Shown one piece after another: positions 42,712-54,575 of a stretch of DNA of 64,000 bases (its first letter is position 1; every line of letters begins with the position of its first letter). The position numbers were made by a program, and so were the translations under genes. The stretch comes from Isoetes taiwanensis (taxonomy: Eukaryota > Streptophyta > Lycopodiopsida > Isoetales > Isoetaceae), in contig JAJEKV010000002.1 of NCBI GenBank assembly GCA_021234155.1, positions 34,516,128 through 34,580,127 on the forward strand, read 5' to 3'. A model generated the notes under the pieces. It had not been told where the DNA came from and did no database searches. It was given only the letters and a program-made list of their open reading frames with translations.

Positions 42712-45572
42712 AATCCTTCCTTCAAGCTAGCGTTCTTTGCCCCTGCAACCCAGTGGTGTGATCTTGCACCACATCGCATTGCCCATTTATGCACCCCCCT
42801 GGTCAGCATCTTTTCACGAGGAAATCTTATTTTCTTTTGTTTCCATATGTCAGAAGATTTGCTTCAACAGATCAGCCCGGTTCGAAAGTTGGGTTGGACT
42901 GCTGAATTTAATATGCCTGTCACTGTTTTGCAGATTTTTGTGTTATTTTGTTGATGCGGTGTAGTCTCCCATTGAGCAGATTTGACAGCTGCCATGCGGT
43001 TCATTCCGACCGAGCCAACCTAGAAGGTCCCATATAGACGGTTCATATTCAGACGGCTTCTATATGGCATGTGTGAACAAATAATTATGCATGGCAGTCA
43101 GGCTTCTTGAGCCATTGACACAACAAGCTGACTAATTTAGCAATACAAGAAATTTATCGCGGCAAACATTTCTCTTTTCCAAAATCATCATCAGTAACTT
43201 CTAAGATAATTCAAAAATGGTGTAAAGAAGTCCAAAACATCTCCCCAAAATTCCCTATGTTCTAAGATTCTTTGACTATAAAGAATGTGGTTTGTGAAGG
43301 AGACTAATTGGCCATATGAGATTTCTCATGCCAAACTTACCATATTCTACCTTATTTATACTACAATTACATCCTTTCTCATCTTATTCAACAATAGAAC
43401 CCTCATTTTACATAATTAGTAAGGCAAGTGATGAATCAATCGCATATGATCCTAGAGGTCAGACGAACTTATAAACATGAGATGTGCTACTTGGTATTGT
43501 TGACTAGCATTGACTTAACATCTAACGTTTGTGGCCGATGCGAACATTTCTTTGTTGGATCCCAATTAACGTCAACGTTTGATGATGCAATGATTGTGTA
43601 AAGCCGAAATAACGAAAGGTCCATGATTACTTGAGATATTTTTCGATGAATATACGCAACTCATGGGCAATTTAATAATCTACATGATAAAATTCCATTT
43701 GAAATACGCATTAATTTGAGAACATACGGGATTTGAACCCGTGCTATTGCCTTGTGTTCTTCTGCCCATATGATACATGGATGTTGTGTGGTTGATGACT
43801 ATAGGATTCCCACTATTTATTATATACATCGAGGAGGATGCAGGTGCGGAGATGGGGCATGCTAGAATAAATGAACAACATGTTGCAGTATGAAAGCTTG
43901 TGAAGTGCAAGAATTTGAAAGCCTGTCAAATTTAAAAATAGCAGGGGAGGAAGAAACATGGTGCTGCTTTGAGGCCTCGCAAAAGCCTATTAGGATTAGA
44001 GGTAAGCACCTTTGCCATGACACTATCCTTGTTCTTTCTAATGCACATGAAGTCGAGCTTCTGTACTGTGTTGCATAGCTGCTTGAATCGATTGCACACA
44101 ACACTGCACACAACACTGCACTTTCTAGACAAAGAAAATGGTATGGGAATTACAAAAAAAAAAAAAAAAAATCTATTATAACAAACCCAATAGAATACAA
44201 CAATACATTATAACGGGTTGCCTGCTAGAACGTGGGCATTTTTGCCATAAATGGGAAGACAGCCTTGTTTAGGAATGTGAAATTCAAAATCCCTGATCCA
44301 GGTAACAATGCTCGGCTTGATAATCGATCACGAAATGTATGGAATGCATTTTGTTAATAGAAATGAGAAAAAAAGGTGACGACCAGAGCAATTTTGGTTA
44401 TCCTTGGAGTGGAAGCAAAAAAAGACGAAGTTATTTCTTTGCCATAGGAAAAAACACGCCTAAACAGGCTAGAAACATTTCTAACACAAGCTTAAGAAGA
44501 TTTCTAGCACAAGCTTGTGATTAGCTGCACAATGCAAGGCTTCACGAGATCGCATTATTATAGAAATTCACGATGCAAGGAAAGGAATTCTGGGGGTTCG
44601 AGGTGGGTGATGGAAACCCAATTATAAGATACGCTGATTAGAGGAATAGAGCAGTAAAAGGGCAGAAATGTTGCAGCGGCATGTACCATGAATAGACATA
44701 AATCTTTTGTAAAATTTTTGCATGAGTTTATTGTTGGTGACAACAGCCACCCACATAATGAGGAGATCTTGACCAAGCTTTCGAGTAACCATATGAAGGA
44801 GGCAGGATATATACCAAATGTTGACCTGGATTTGCACCAAACGCGAGACCGCAAAAGGGACGCAGCCTTTGGGTTAATCAGTCAGCACACCTCTAGCAAT
44901 GACTATACGAGCCACTAAATGCAACGAAGCTCATTTCTAAGGTAGAAGGGCGAGAAATTATAATAAAGGATGCATATCGGATGCATCATTTTAACAATGG
45001 CTGCTGAAGACTACTATTGAGTACAGTTTGTACTGCAGAATGGACTGAGCATGGAAAAGCAAGCATCACCGTAGCCATGGCTACCAGCACAGGCCTTTGT
45101 AGCACCAGATCGAGTGAGTACGACAGTGTTTAATCCTCTGCTTTTAAACCAACAATGGGAGCAATCCGGGCGCTGTCAGAGTAATGGAGACTTTAAGTAT
45201 GGCAGGCAGATCCTCTTTCAAGAGTAAACGGAGACATTGCTCGCAAGGACGCAGGATTAGTGCTACCAAGCAATGATTCATACAATGATTGCAGAATGCT
45301 GACAAAATGCCCTCAGAGAATCATATGACTGTAGAGAAAATATCTAGGGGAAATCAATTTGATTGGCCAGTTCCCTTTTCAAACCGCCATAGCCAGTGCC
45401 AGCAGCGGTTCAATCCATTGCCCTATTGCCCTTTTTGCACGGGATGCAGCCGAAGTTTCAATCCCTGTCTCATCCATAGTTTGCTTCCAAGAAAGGCAAG
45501 TGGTCTCAGGACCTGCGTGAACCGAAGCACTCTGCACAAAACCATCCCCATCTCGCAGAAATCCAGTATCTT
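42712..45572. other. No gene seen; oligo-A run
   Basis: 2.9 kb without family motifs. A run of about 17 A lies at 44154-44170. A tRNA-like box on the minus strand (about 43728-43742) is discussed among the rejected items. Confidence 0.4.
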
Positions 45573-45574
45573 TA

Positions 45575-45984
45575 GGGGAGCCAGATTCCTACTCAGGAAG
45601 TGGTAAACCCGGACACATGTCCGGGTTTACCACTGCTGCTCAGTTTCAAGCTCAAAACACAACGGTTTCTGCATATTTTTTCACTGATCTTGCTTGATTC
45701 ATGCTCAAATCTCTTGCTCTTTTGATAGAATGAGCTTTTAGGGGCTGCCAAGGTGATTCCAATGGTGTTTCAACCGGATTGAACCATTCAATAAGCTGAT
45801 TGCAAGCTCTATTCAAAGATTAGCATGCCAAAACACAGTCCCACGCTCAGTTCACCGCGTGGTTATCCCAGCCAAAAAAAAAGTGGTTAACCCGGACAAA
45901 AGTGTGGTTAACTCGGACATGACAGTGGTTAACCCGGACATGTGTCCGGGTTTACCACTTCCCGGAGTAGGAATACGGCGCTCC
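45575..45984. mobile_element. 410-bp MITE with TA target duplication
   Basis: Inverted ends GGGGAGCCAGATTCCTACTC and (reverse complement of right) GGAGCGCCGTATTCCTACTC, flanked by TA on both sides (45573-45574, 45985-45986). The similarity continues inward over some 55 bases. The left subterminal part holds AGTGGTAAACCCGGACA-CA-TGTCCGGGTTTACCACT, an almost perfect 36-base palindrome. The right part holds three GTGGTTAACCCGGACA-like copies (45887-45955). No coding frame. TA duplication fits Tc1/mariner-type mobilisation. Confidence 0.75.
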
Positions 45985-46240
45985 TATCTTAGGTAGGGGT
46001 GTGGCAAACCACAGTGGATAAGAGCAAATCGGGAGAAAGCTAGCGGAGCAAAACCGCCAGAGTCAGTTAATTTTGCAGGTATCTTCCTTTCAATTCTGAG
46101 GCAAAGAATAAACAAATCGATTTTTGGAACAGAAAAAAAGAAGAAGAGGAGTAACAAAATAACAGCTTTCGGGCTCGCCCGTTTATTTGCCATAATGGCC
46201 TCATAAGGTGGTTTAACCCCTTCTGTGCCTTCTGCAATTA

Positions 46241-46681
46241 GTGAAGAAATGCAAGTATATTAAATCAAACATCTTCTGCAATATATTCAGTATAGAATAC
46301 CAGATGAACTTCGGCAGCCTCTGTTCTCGCAAGACCGATCTGCTCCACCAGTTTCTTTTTTTGTCTTGGTGGCCCCAAATCGTCTGTGTTCAATCTGTCT
46401 TATCTTTTACTGAAATCCTTCTACAACTCCATTCACTATACTTCCCACAACAATCCGTAGCTCATGCTCATGGCCATTGCCTTCCTGGTTGTAGCTTCTA
46501 CCGATTTCCAGTTGCTGTGCCTGCATCAAGCTTTTTCGAAGAAGCAATTGCCATCGCGGAAGCACAACATATGTCATCGGCAGGCGTCGAGCAGATAATA
46601 CGTGTTACAATAGATTGCGGCGCAGAAAAATTAGCGAGGCACAAAAACAATGAAAAATTCAAAACTGCATTATATATGTAG
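46241..46681 (+). other. Open frame, 146 codons, unrecognised
   Basis: A plus-strand frame just left of the Pack-MULE. It has no family motif, the first half is hydrophobic and mixed, and codon use gives no support. The fragment 'FFEEAIAIAEAQHMSSAGVE' looks protein-like but I cannot assign it. Confidence 0.2.
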
Positions 46682-46970
46682 TGATAATGCTCTAAAACTA
46701 CACATTTGGCGCTATTCGACCCTCTATGCAAGTCCGTAGGCTTAGAACTTTTCAAATAATGTCTGATATAGAAGAGGCTTTAGATGCTAGAATTAACTTG
46801 TCATTATCCATGTTGCATGTCATCTGTTATACCTAAATGCACCTATGTCAGCCAAACATACATTGCCATGTCGCACATGTTTTTTCCTGAAATGTTAAAG
46901 CACGCGAGTCTCTCTGACATTCTCTCTCTATTTTATGCACAAATTCTGCAATTTTACTTGCATTCCGGAG

Positions 46971-47240
46971 GGGTGCAAATATTCTTACCCTGGTTTTAGT
47001 GATTCCGTCGCGGTGAATACTCTCCGGCGGAATCACTAACCCTCCGGAAACGGGATCCGTTCTGGAGGCCCCGTTATTCGTACCTGACAGCATCAGGTGT
47101 ACCTTCTGATGGATCCCAACCATCCATCTGTAAGGTCCATCCTGGCCGTCTGTTTTATACCTTCCGGCAGAATCACATTTGAAAAATACCACGGGACGGA
47201 ATCACCGCCCTTTTATTCCACGCGACGGAATCACCATTCC
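46971..47240 (+). repeat. Left MULE inverted repeat
   Basis: Matches the reverse complement of 48908-49138 with two insertions (near 47055 and 47090-47150). Shared internal words include GTGATTCCGTCGCGGTGAA and TTTTATACCTTCCGGC. Confidence 0.88.
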
Positions 47241-47465
47241 AAATATCCTAGTAAAAATTCAAATTTTTGACGTCCTGTTCTTCTTCTGAGAACTAGTGCC
47301 GGCTATGGCGGCTTGCTCCGGCGATAGATGGCGATTGAACAATCGCCCATCAATGGAGCTTTAATCCAGATTAAATCTCTTCATAGGAGGTCAGATTTGG
47401 CTCCTTTTTATTCTAACCCTTTTTTTCTGCTGCTCGAATCTACCCTAGTTGCGCCAAGCTTTGCA

Positions 47466-47723
47466 ATGGCGAATTCAGGCTCAGCAGGATCCGGCGAGGC
47501 GAAGAAGACCGGAAAGGTGAAGTGGTTCAACAGCACGAAAGGCTTTGGATTCATAACTCCGGACGACGAAGGGGAAGATCTGTTTGTGCATCAAACATCG
47601 ATTCATGTGGATGGGTTCCGGTCGCTGAAAGACGGCGAATCTGTGGAGTTTTTGGTAGATCAAGGTGAAGATGGCAGGGCCAAGGCCATAGATGTGACGG
47701 GGCCGAAAGGCGCCTTTGTTTAA
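47466..47723 (+). pseudogene. Cold-shock-domain protein, premature stop before Gly-rich tail
   Basis: From ATG 47466, 85 residues: a short Ser/Ala/Gly leader, then a complete cold-shock domain with '[20 protein letters not shown]' (RNP1 KGFGFI) and '[10 protein letters not shown]' (RNP2), ending '[10 protein letters not shown]'. Plant relatives bind RNA/ssDNA as chaperones and continue into Gly-rich segments with CCHC knuckles. Here TAA (47721-47723) replaces what would be a Gln codon. Beyond it the same frame reads 'GAPRHDAGGRGSRYAGGR' to a TGA at 47796-47798, so the Gly-rich tail begins but is cut off. No CCHC motif follows. An upstream in-frame ATG at 47328 exists, but the family leader matches the later one. 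The domain itself looks intact and could fold if expressed. It sits between the two MULE inverted repeats. Confidence 0.85.
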
Positions 47724-48233
47724 GGGGCTCCAAGGCATGATGCAGGAGGCAGAGGATCTCGCTATGCAGGAGGCAGAGTTTCTGTTGCAGGCTTTTGATT
47801 GCAGAGGTTTTCTGGTGCAATGAGGTTTCTGTTTCTCTGTTTCCTCTGTTTTTCTCTGTTTTCCCACTGGGTTATGCCCTCTTGCCAAGAATGCGGCCAG
47901 CATGCGGTCAGCATGCGCCTCTTCTCAGGTTATGGCCTCTGCCCAGGTTATGCACCTTTTCTCATGTTATGGCCCAGATTGATCGATTCCTCATCGACCT
48001 TTCGTGATTGATACATTTGGCATGCATTGTCCACGCTTCTTGCAGAAATACTTGACGGCCATATCCAATCAGTGCAGAGACCTCTTCTTGGCGCCGGAGT
48101 GAAGGGATTCAATTCTTTCTGACAGCTCCCTCATTCCAAATCATCTCAATCTCATGTATTAGAATACAAGAGCCTCTCATCTTTTTGACATACCAACTCC
48201 CTTTCTTAGCTCCATTCCGCAGGTTCTTTCATT

Positions 48234-48491
48234 TTGTTACATAATTTGTACATGGTTAGGTCATCGACATCAGAAGCACAGGGTTTGAAGCGGATTTGTT
48301 TCTTGTTTCTTCTTCTTGTTTTGAAGCAGCCCATGGCATTGCCGATATTGGCAAGGGGTTCAAATCCCCAACCAGAAATGTTCTGGGCAGTGCAGAACAT
48401 AACAATGGACATGCACACACAAAATGGAGTAGCCCAGCTTGTTTTTTTCACCATTGGTTTAGTATTAATTTCATTCAGGATCTTCAAGTAA
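48234..48491 (+). other. Second open frame inside the Pack-MULE
   Basis: 85 codons with a central hydrophobic helix 'ICFLFLLLVLKQP' and a C-terminal one 'LVFFTIGLVLISFRIF'. An overlapping frame (48296-48496) is also open. No family is recognised. It may be another captured fragment or 3' UTR. Confidence 0.25.
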
Positions 48492-48604
48492 CGTAGGCTT
48501 CCTTAAACCATTCTCACCCATTTTTTATGGAATCGGGCATAAACTTCTGCTAGGATTGGACTATCTGCCAATTTTTCCTCCCTGCCTGCAGTTATTACAT
48601 ACTC

Positions 48605-48910
48605 AAAGGTCTCCAGGTGATTCCTTCTCGAGGAATAGTACGCAGTGATTCCACGGCGGAGAATATTACTGCAGTGATTCCACGGACGAGAATATTTACG
48701 TGGTGATTCCACGGGAGAGAATATTATCGTACGCAGTGATTCCACGGGAAAGAATATTACGATGTACGGTGATTCCACCCCGAAGGATCAATTCCATGTG
48801 ATTCCTTCTCGAGGAATAGTACGCGGTGATTCCACGGCGGAGAATATTACTACGGTGATTCCACGGCGGAGAATATTACCACGGTGATTCCATGGGGGAG
48901 AATATTTACG
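48605..48910 (+). repeat. Tandem repeat GTGATTCCACGGCGGAGAAT (28-base unit)
   Basis: About ten units of GTGATTCCACGG(G/C)GGAGAATATTACN with variable spacers, joined to the inner edge of the right MULE inverted repeat. A larger duplication is visible: TGATTCCTTCTCGAGGAATA occurs at about 48620 and 48800. Confidence 0.88.
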
Positions 48911-49138
48911 CGGTGATTCCGTTGCATAGAATAAAATGGTGGTGATTCCGTCCAGTGGTATTTTACAGATGTGATTCCGCCGGAAGGTATAAAATGGAGC
49001 CTGTCAGGTACGGATAATGGGGCAGGTACAGATAACGGGGCAGGAGGGTACGGATAACGGGGCAGGAGGGTTAGTGATTCCGCGGAGAGTATTCACCGCG
49101 ATGGAATCACCAAAACTAGGGTAAGAATATTTTCACCC
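48908..49138 (-). repeat. Right MULE inverted repeat
   Basis: Ends GGGTAAGAATATTTTCACCC, followed by the 9-bp duplication ATTCCGGAG at 49139-49147. Includes two GGTACGGATAACGGGGCAG copies in tandem (49000-49070). Confidence 0.88.
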
Positions 49139-49202
49139 ATTCCGGAGGGTTTTACCTGCATTCTAGGGGATGAATTGTAACTTATCTGCATTCCGTTGCA
49201 CC

Positions 49203-49271
49203 AATGTTCTTTTTGTGTTGATTCCAGGGAGTCCCTTGTTTCCGCCTCGGAATCAACACAAAAAGAACATT
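49203..49271. repeat. Perfect 23-bp hairpin
   Basis: Arms 49203-49225 (AATGTTCTTTTTGTGTTGAT then TCC) and 49249-49271 are exact reverse complements, with a 23-base loop. It lies 65 bases outside the Pack-MULE. It could be a tiny foldback element or a small-RNA precursor; nothing else supports either. Confidence 0.85.
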
Positions 49272-49867
49272 TCTATATACAATATGAAAACTGGCTCGCT
49301 CGTTCCGCCTCCGGAATGGAAAATGGCATGGCGATTCCGTTCATCAGGTAATTAGAAGGTAAATTTGAAGCTACGACCCAGTTACCATGTTGTGGCAGCC
49401 TGGAACTGGGTCGCTGATTCCAGGACCCGCTCCCGGCTCCCGCCGGTCACGAGACTCCCTGGAATCCGCTCCCCAGATTCCATGCCGCCATACAATAGCT
49501 TTCTAGTAACTTGCTATCACCTTCGTTTTTTATTCACTAGTGGAGGCACAAATGAGCATGCACAAAAGAAACATCATGAAAACCTGGATAGCAAGGCATC
49601 ATCAACCGGCATTGACAAAAAATGTACCAATACCAAACTAATTTCACGACTTTCTTTGTGACTCTTACTCAAAAACTACAAGTCTCTTAGGTTTTCCATA
49701 TATTTCTATATTGCAACTAGTATCCATATAATCTCAAAAATTTTCTTTTTGGGGCAGATTTTCGATAGTTTTGGCAGTATAAATGGTTAGGGTTGCTATT
49801 CTGGGCAATATTTTGCCCATAATCATATAGTATGTGGATGCTTGTAATTAGAGGCGTACACATCAGT

Positions 49868-50095
49868 TATGCCCCCCTGTCCGACATTAACCTCAGCTGT
49901 ACTTGTGATTATGTATATAACTGTGCAGTATGTCAGCATCCTTATTGCTACTAAGGTTTTTCCCCCGAAAACCCTTCGAGGCGGGGGTTTTTTAATCCTG
50001 GTAGTAATACGCCTGCTGCTCTCTCTTTGTACTTGGGTCCCATAGGCCAGTTGGTCTCCGTGGACGATAAAACCATATTCTATTCTATTCTACTA
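49868..50095 (+). mobile_element. LINE 3' end (plus orientation)
   Basis: Reverse-complement match to 28256-28490: TTATGCCCCCCTGTCCGACAT ... CTCCGTGGACGATAAAA, ending CATATTCTATTCTATTCTACT. It contains only the 3' UTR, so it is a severely 5'-truncated copy. The identical 3' boundary and (ATTCT)n tail in two insertions fix the family end. Confidence 0.82.
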
Positions 50096-52190
50096 CGGTT
50101 TGATATTTTGCTTAGGAAAACTTGGGTGGGGGGGAAATCCATGTATGTCTTTACACTGTATATCATGTGCCTTGCTATTCCCGGGGCAGGAAGTGACTGC
50201 ATCAGCCTTGAATCCTTAATTAGCTTTTTATCTTGCCTTCTTGGAGTTGACCGAAACGTGCCTGCGCTTGTTCTTGCCACTTGGGAAGTGATTGAAATTC
50301 CTTTTTTAATACCCCTGTGTGTTTGGAGGTGGTTGAAATCTGATGTGTAGTCGCTACTCAAAAACCATGATTGCATCATCTTATAGTTTCAGATCTGGCC
50401 GATCGTTCTTGATGTTGGATTCTTGGAGCCATGCCAAGGCCTTTTCTTAGAATTCAGAGCATTTTGGTTTCTTATTTGATGTTGTGTCGGTTTGGGCTTT
50501 GAAACATTTGTAATGCAGATGGTATACCATCTAGTGTTCCGAAGAGCATCATTAGTCTTGGATCTCCTGATGAGGAAGTATATCATAGGGCTCTAAGATA
50601 TCCAGGCCTGCGACACCTTCTCCTACATCTCCTGCGTATGCTTTAATCTTAAGGGGATATATCCTTTGAATCAGAACCTAGAATTGCGAATGCATCTACC
50701 CATGAACAGGGCATTGAAACAATTGAAGCTGATGAATTTTTAATAATGATGGATTGTATGACAGATTGTGCTTTTGTTTTATAGCTAGCAAAAGTGGTTG
50801 GTAATATTAATGCCGGTATTGATCTCTGGCTGACAATATAAATCATGAAAATTGTAGATCGACAACAAGTCACGCTGTTATGAATCGATCTGCTATGAAC
50901 TGGATCATGGCATTGATGGCCATGCATCAAACAAGATTCGTTGCTGTGGAGAATTCGTATGAATAGTCATTTCCATTAAGCTTCATTGATCTTGCAGTTT
51001 ATTCTGTTTCATTTTGTTTTAGGTTTTGGTATGTTCTGTTTTGGGGCTACGCATTATCTTATGCTGTGAGAATGGTGCTGAGGTGAGGATAGCAACACTC
51101 TCCTTTTCTTTTGTTGCTATTGTACTCTTGTGCTCTTCTGCTCGGTGCTTTTGTGCTCATTATGATCCTTGAACATTAAGCTTTTAAAGTCTATGATATT
51201 TGATTTGGAAGGGATATAGTACATACCTTATCATCGTTTTTAATTTCCAAGTTCAATTCAACAAACGTTGACTCCATGTACGGCATGCTTATTGGAATTA
51301 TCAAGGTTCAATTCCTGGAGGGCACATTAATTGCAGTCAGAATATGATTACACATTGGTTGTTACACATTGATTGCAACAATGTTCAGATCAAGTTTCAA
51401 TAACAAATTCAATGGCATATAATGTTTTTTTGTCCAATGTGTTTTATGCAAAATTAACCGTCATGTATGTTTTGCAAGTTCGCCTGCATTTATCAAGCAT
51501 ATAGTATTTACTTGACCATTGAATTTTTTATTTTTTAGAAGATTCCCCTGTAGATGTCAACCATAGAGTATTTGATCTAAACCTGTGTTCATTTTGGACC
51601 TCATATTTATAGCTCCATGTATTCAAGTTTATATACAAATCTAAGGCCAACCATGCAGTATTTTTCATTTCTCTAAGAAACCTAGGTATTTTTTGACATT
51701 TGGTATTTTGATATTAGGGATCACAAGGGGATGGCCCAGATTGCTCGATTCCCAGGAAATCTTAGGTTATTTCCTTGACCAATAGTTAGAATAGCCATAA
51801 AGCAGGATTCAAGTGACATATCCACTTTCCATGTCCCATCTGTCGTTTGAAGTCCACTTAAATCTGTAAAAACAAATACAACATAACACATGTGCATTAG
51901 AGTTTCCCAGTTGTTTTCCATAAAGCTTTAAATGAGAAATAAAAGAAAAAGGTCTTATGCTGCAATTTCTGGCAATGGGTTTTCTTGCTACGTGTACGAT
52001 GGAGCCTTTGCATAATGAATGCAGTTCCTTGATTGATGGGCATTTGTGGAGACAAAAGGACTTGCAACAGAGCAACCAGGTATGCCATTTTTCGCTGTGA
52101 AATGGTACTTTTCATGCTATTCTTCATTAAAATAGTGTGATCATTTGCGACCTAGACTGAAACGCATGTAGAGGCTTCTAGAATTGAAAT
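50096..52190. other. No gene seen
   Basis: 2.1 kb of AT-rich sequence. Minus-strand frames at 51721-52127 (up to 88 codons) overlap one another in all three frames and show no motif. Confidence 0.4.
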
Positions 52191-52192
52191 GA

Positions 52193-52430
52193 ATTTTATC
52201 GTCTACGGAGATCAAAAGGCCTATGGAATCTGAACAAGGAACACAACACATCTATTATTGTCCAAGATTTAAAAACCCTCGCCTTGAAGGGTGCATGAGG
52301 AAAAAACCTTAGCAATAATATGCTCACTAATAAAATATACATTTCTACAAGTTATAGTGTTGAAGGACACAACTGAGCTCGCATGTCCATTACCTATTAG
52401 AGATATGAACCCAAGGATATGTTCAATACT
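52193..52430 (-). mobile_element. Diverged LINE 3' end, third copy
   Basis: TTTATCGTCTACGGAGATCAAAAGGCCTATGG, then TTTAAAAACCCTCGCC, AAAAAACCTTAGCAATAAT and CCATTACCT follow the same order as in 28280-28540, with many substitutions. An older subfamily of the same LINE. Confidence 0.65.
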
Positions 52431-54575
52431 CCTGATGTTTTATACTACGAAAGCATGATAAGTAAGATAGTATGGTGCTTCACTGTTTTGAAGTATAATA
52501 TGTCAAAAATATGGAAAAAATAAAATGGCATCGACAATAATTCGCATGGGAAAATTAAATTATTTTGCAAATGTGAACTTGAATACCGGGTGTATGCGAA
52601 TAATTAATCTTTGTGCGTGCAAATTAAAAAAAAAAGGGGGGAGAGACTAACAAAAAGCACACCAGCAGGCTTTAGCAAGATAAGAATTATTTGGTTTTTA
52701 TTTAGGTTTGGTGTCCTTAGACTGCCATTGAATTTTAAACTGAAAATCTTACAGCTTATACTATATCACCTCGGATTTTGCTGAGGTGTTGCATCTCAGA
52801 TTTCAGTGAGGTGGAGGTGTGATGTGGATATGCTTTAATTGCAAGAAAGGCTGTAGGTAGGCATTTACGGACTTAGAATCATTGAACTGTGTTATTTGGA
52901 AGTAGATTCGGTTTTGGCGGGTTTCGAATTTGATTTTCTTATTTTAAAATAAATGTATTTTTAATCATACGCAGTAGGATGTCTTACATGAACACCTAAG
53001 TCCCACAATTTTTTTTAGCACATTACATGCATGCTGCATCTTCTAGTATTAACATTGCAAAAATTAAGTCACATCAAATACAGAGCTTTAACACTCTGCC
53101 ATTAAACTTGTCGCTTACCGATTGCTTAAGATTTGTAGTGTACAATGTAGATTCTTGTCCCATAGGACGTAAAAAAGGTGAAAAAGAATGGTGAAATGAG
53201 TTTATTCATGGTGCTAAAATAGCAAACACATGTGCTACTGTGTTTTGTTGCTTGAAGACTTCCAAAGCAGCAACAATTCCATACCTAAAAGACTTCGAAT
53301 CCTTGGGTCCATTAGAGGCCAAATATTTAAAAGTTGCCTTTAAAGTGTATTTCGGAATACACTTTGCCTTTTGAAAAAAGCAAAAGTGTATTCTAGAATA
53401 CACTTTGCCTCTTGAGATTAACAAGAGTGTATTCCGAAATAAACATTCGGTTAATGCAATGCTGTAAAGACATACATTGTACTTTTCTCGCTTACATGTC
53501 GATGATTATCTTTATGCGAACCGGGATACAGCTTCTGCAAATGGAATCGAGGGCGTTATTTTTGGCGACTAGAGCTGCAAAACCAGAATACACAAGTGAG
53601 GGCGCTCAAATCTTTTTTTCTAGAGTCTAGTTGAATTCCAAACACAGACCAACAACCATGCTGTCAATGAATGAATGAATGAGCCTTGTGGCCCCTCCCC
53701 TTTATTTCCAAATAGCAGTACAATAATACTTTACTTCTAATAATCCCTCATGCACACCGGCCTTTTTGGGCATACAAAAGGATCAAAGTACTATAAAGGA
53801 TCCAAAACTCAAATTAAGTTCATAAAGGTCTATAAGCCTCCGTTGCTAATGTCCAACATGACCCCAACATGCCAAGATCCTTGCAAAACTCGCAAACGAC
53901 GTCTCCACGTCGATCTTTAAGCAAATATGGGAGCCTTGAACTCTATGCTGGATAAGGAGCCACTCCCGAAGAAAACCACCATGACGACAAGCACATTCAT
54001 AACAATCGACCTCGACCTATAACATGCAAAACCACCAATCCAACATCCACGGACCACAAAGGCCCTTCTCCAGGCACGAGGGCCGCCAAAATGCTAGCAT
54101 GAGGACCAAAAACTCAAATCACAAGAGCCACCACTGCATCCACATCTTTCCTACTACCTGGCACGAGGGCAAATATACTCTGACACGAGGACCATCACAA
54201 CAACACTAAATCCCTGAATGAAAGAAAGACCTGAACACAAAGGCACGCCCAAAAAGGGCGACCACTCATGAATATGTAGCATAATAACAGGGGGTTTTTT
54301 TTGTGTTTTTGTACGCTTTTCACAAAGGTTTTCCTAAGATTTCATGGCGTATTCGAATGGATGTACTAATGCGTACATCTAGAGTGCACTATTTCTTAAT
54401 CGTTGATTTAGCTTTTTTTTTTCAATGGTCCAACATCCAAAGGCTCACAACGAAAGCCCTCTTTTTATTTTAGGGGCTGAACATGCAAGCCTCGTGGATG
54501 TGCTTTAGTGTTTCGACTTTAGGGTTCTGATGGGTTTAGGGTTTCAGGGCAGTGAAGATGAAGAGTAAACAGTAT
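52431..54575. other. No gene seen; palindrome pair at 53342-53406
   Basis: Two related palindromes, AAAGTGTATT-TCGG-AATACACTTT (53342-53365) and AAAGTGTATTCTAGAATACACTTT (53383-53406, perfect 24 bases), are followed by a half copy AGAGTGTATTCCGAAAT (about 53425). The remainder is anonymous AT-rich DNA. Confidence 0.5.

Larger units (their letters stand above)
46971..49138 (+). mobile_element. Pack-MULE carrying a cold-shock-domain gene
   Basis: A 2168-bp element with long inverted repeats: left about 46971-47240, right about 48908-49138. They start GGGTGCAAATATTCTTACCC and GGGTGAAAATATTCTTACCC and are flanked by the exact 9-bp direct repeat ATTCCGGAG (46962-46970 and 49139-49147). Nine bases and long inverted repeats are the hallmark of Mutator-like elements. 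It has no transposase, but it holds a cold-shock-domain gene (47466-47723 and following), which makes it a gene-carrying Pack-MULE. The repeats are rich in GTGATTCC words. The left repeat has two insertions relative to the right, so the insertion is not brand new. Confidence 0.9.

Noticed and set aside
43708-43770. tRNA-like B box on the minus strand (GGTTCAAATCCC with a CGGG/CCCG stem)
   Set aside because: The T-arm looks good, but no matching acceptor stem, D-arm or A box lies at the right distance. At most a SINE or tRNA-derived scrap.
51721-52127. Three overlapping minus-strand frames of 66-88 codons
   Set aside because: All three frames are open at once in AT-rich DNA and none has a domain; chance is the simplest explanation.
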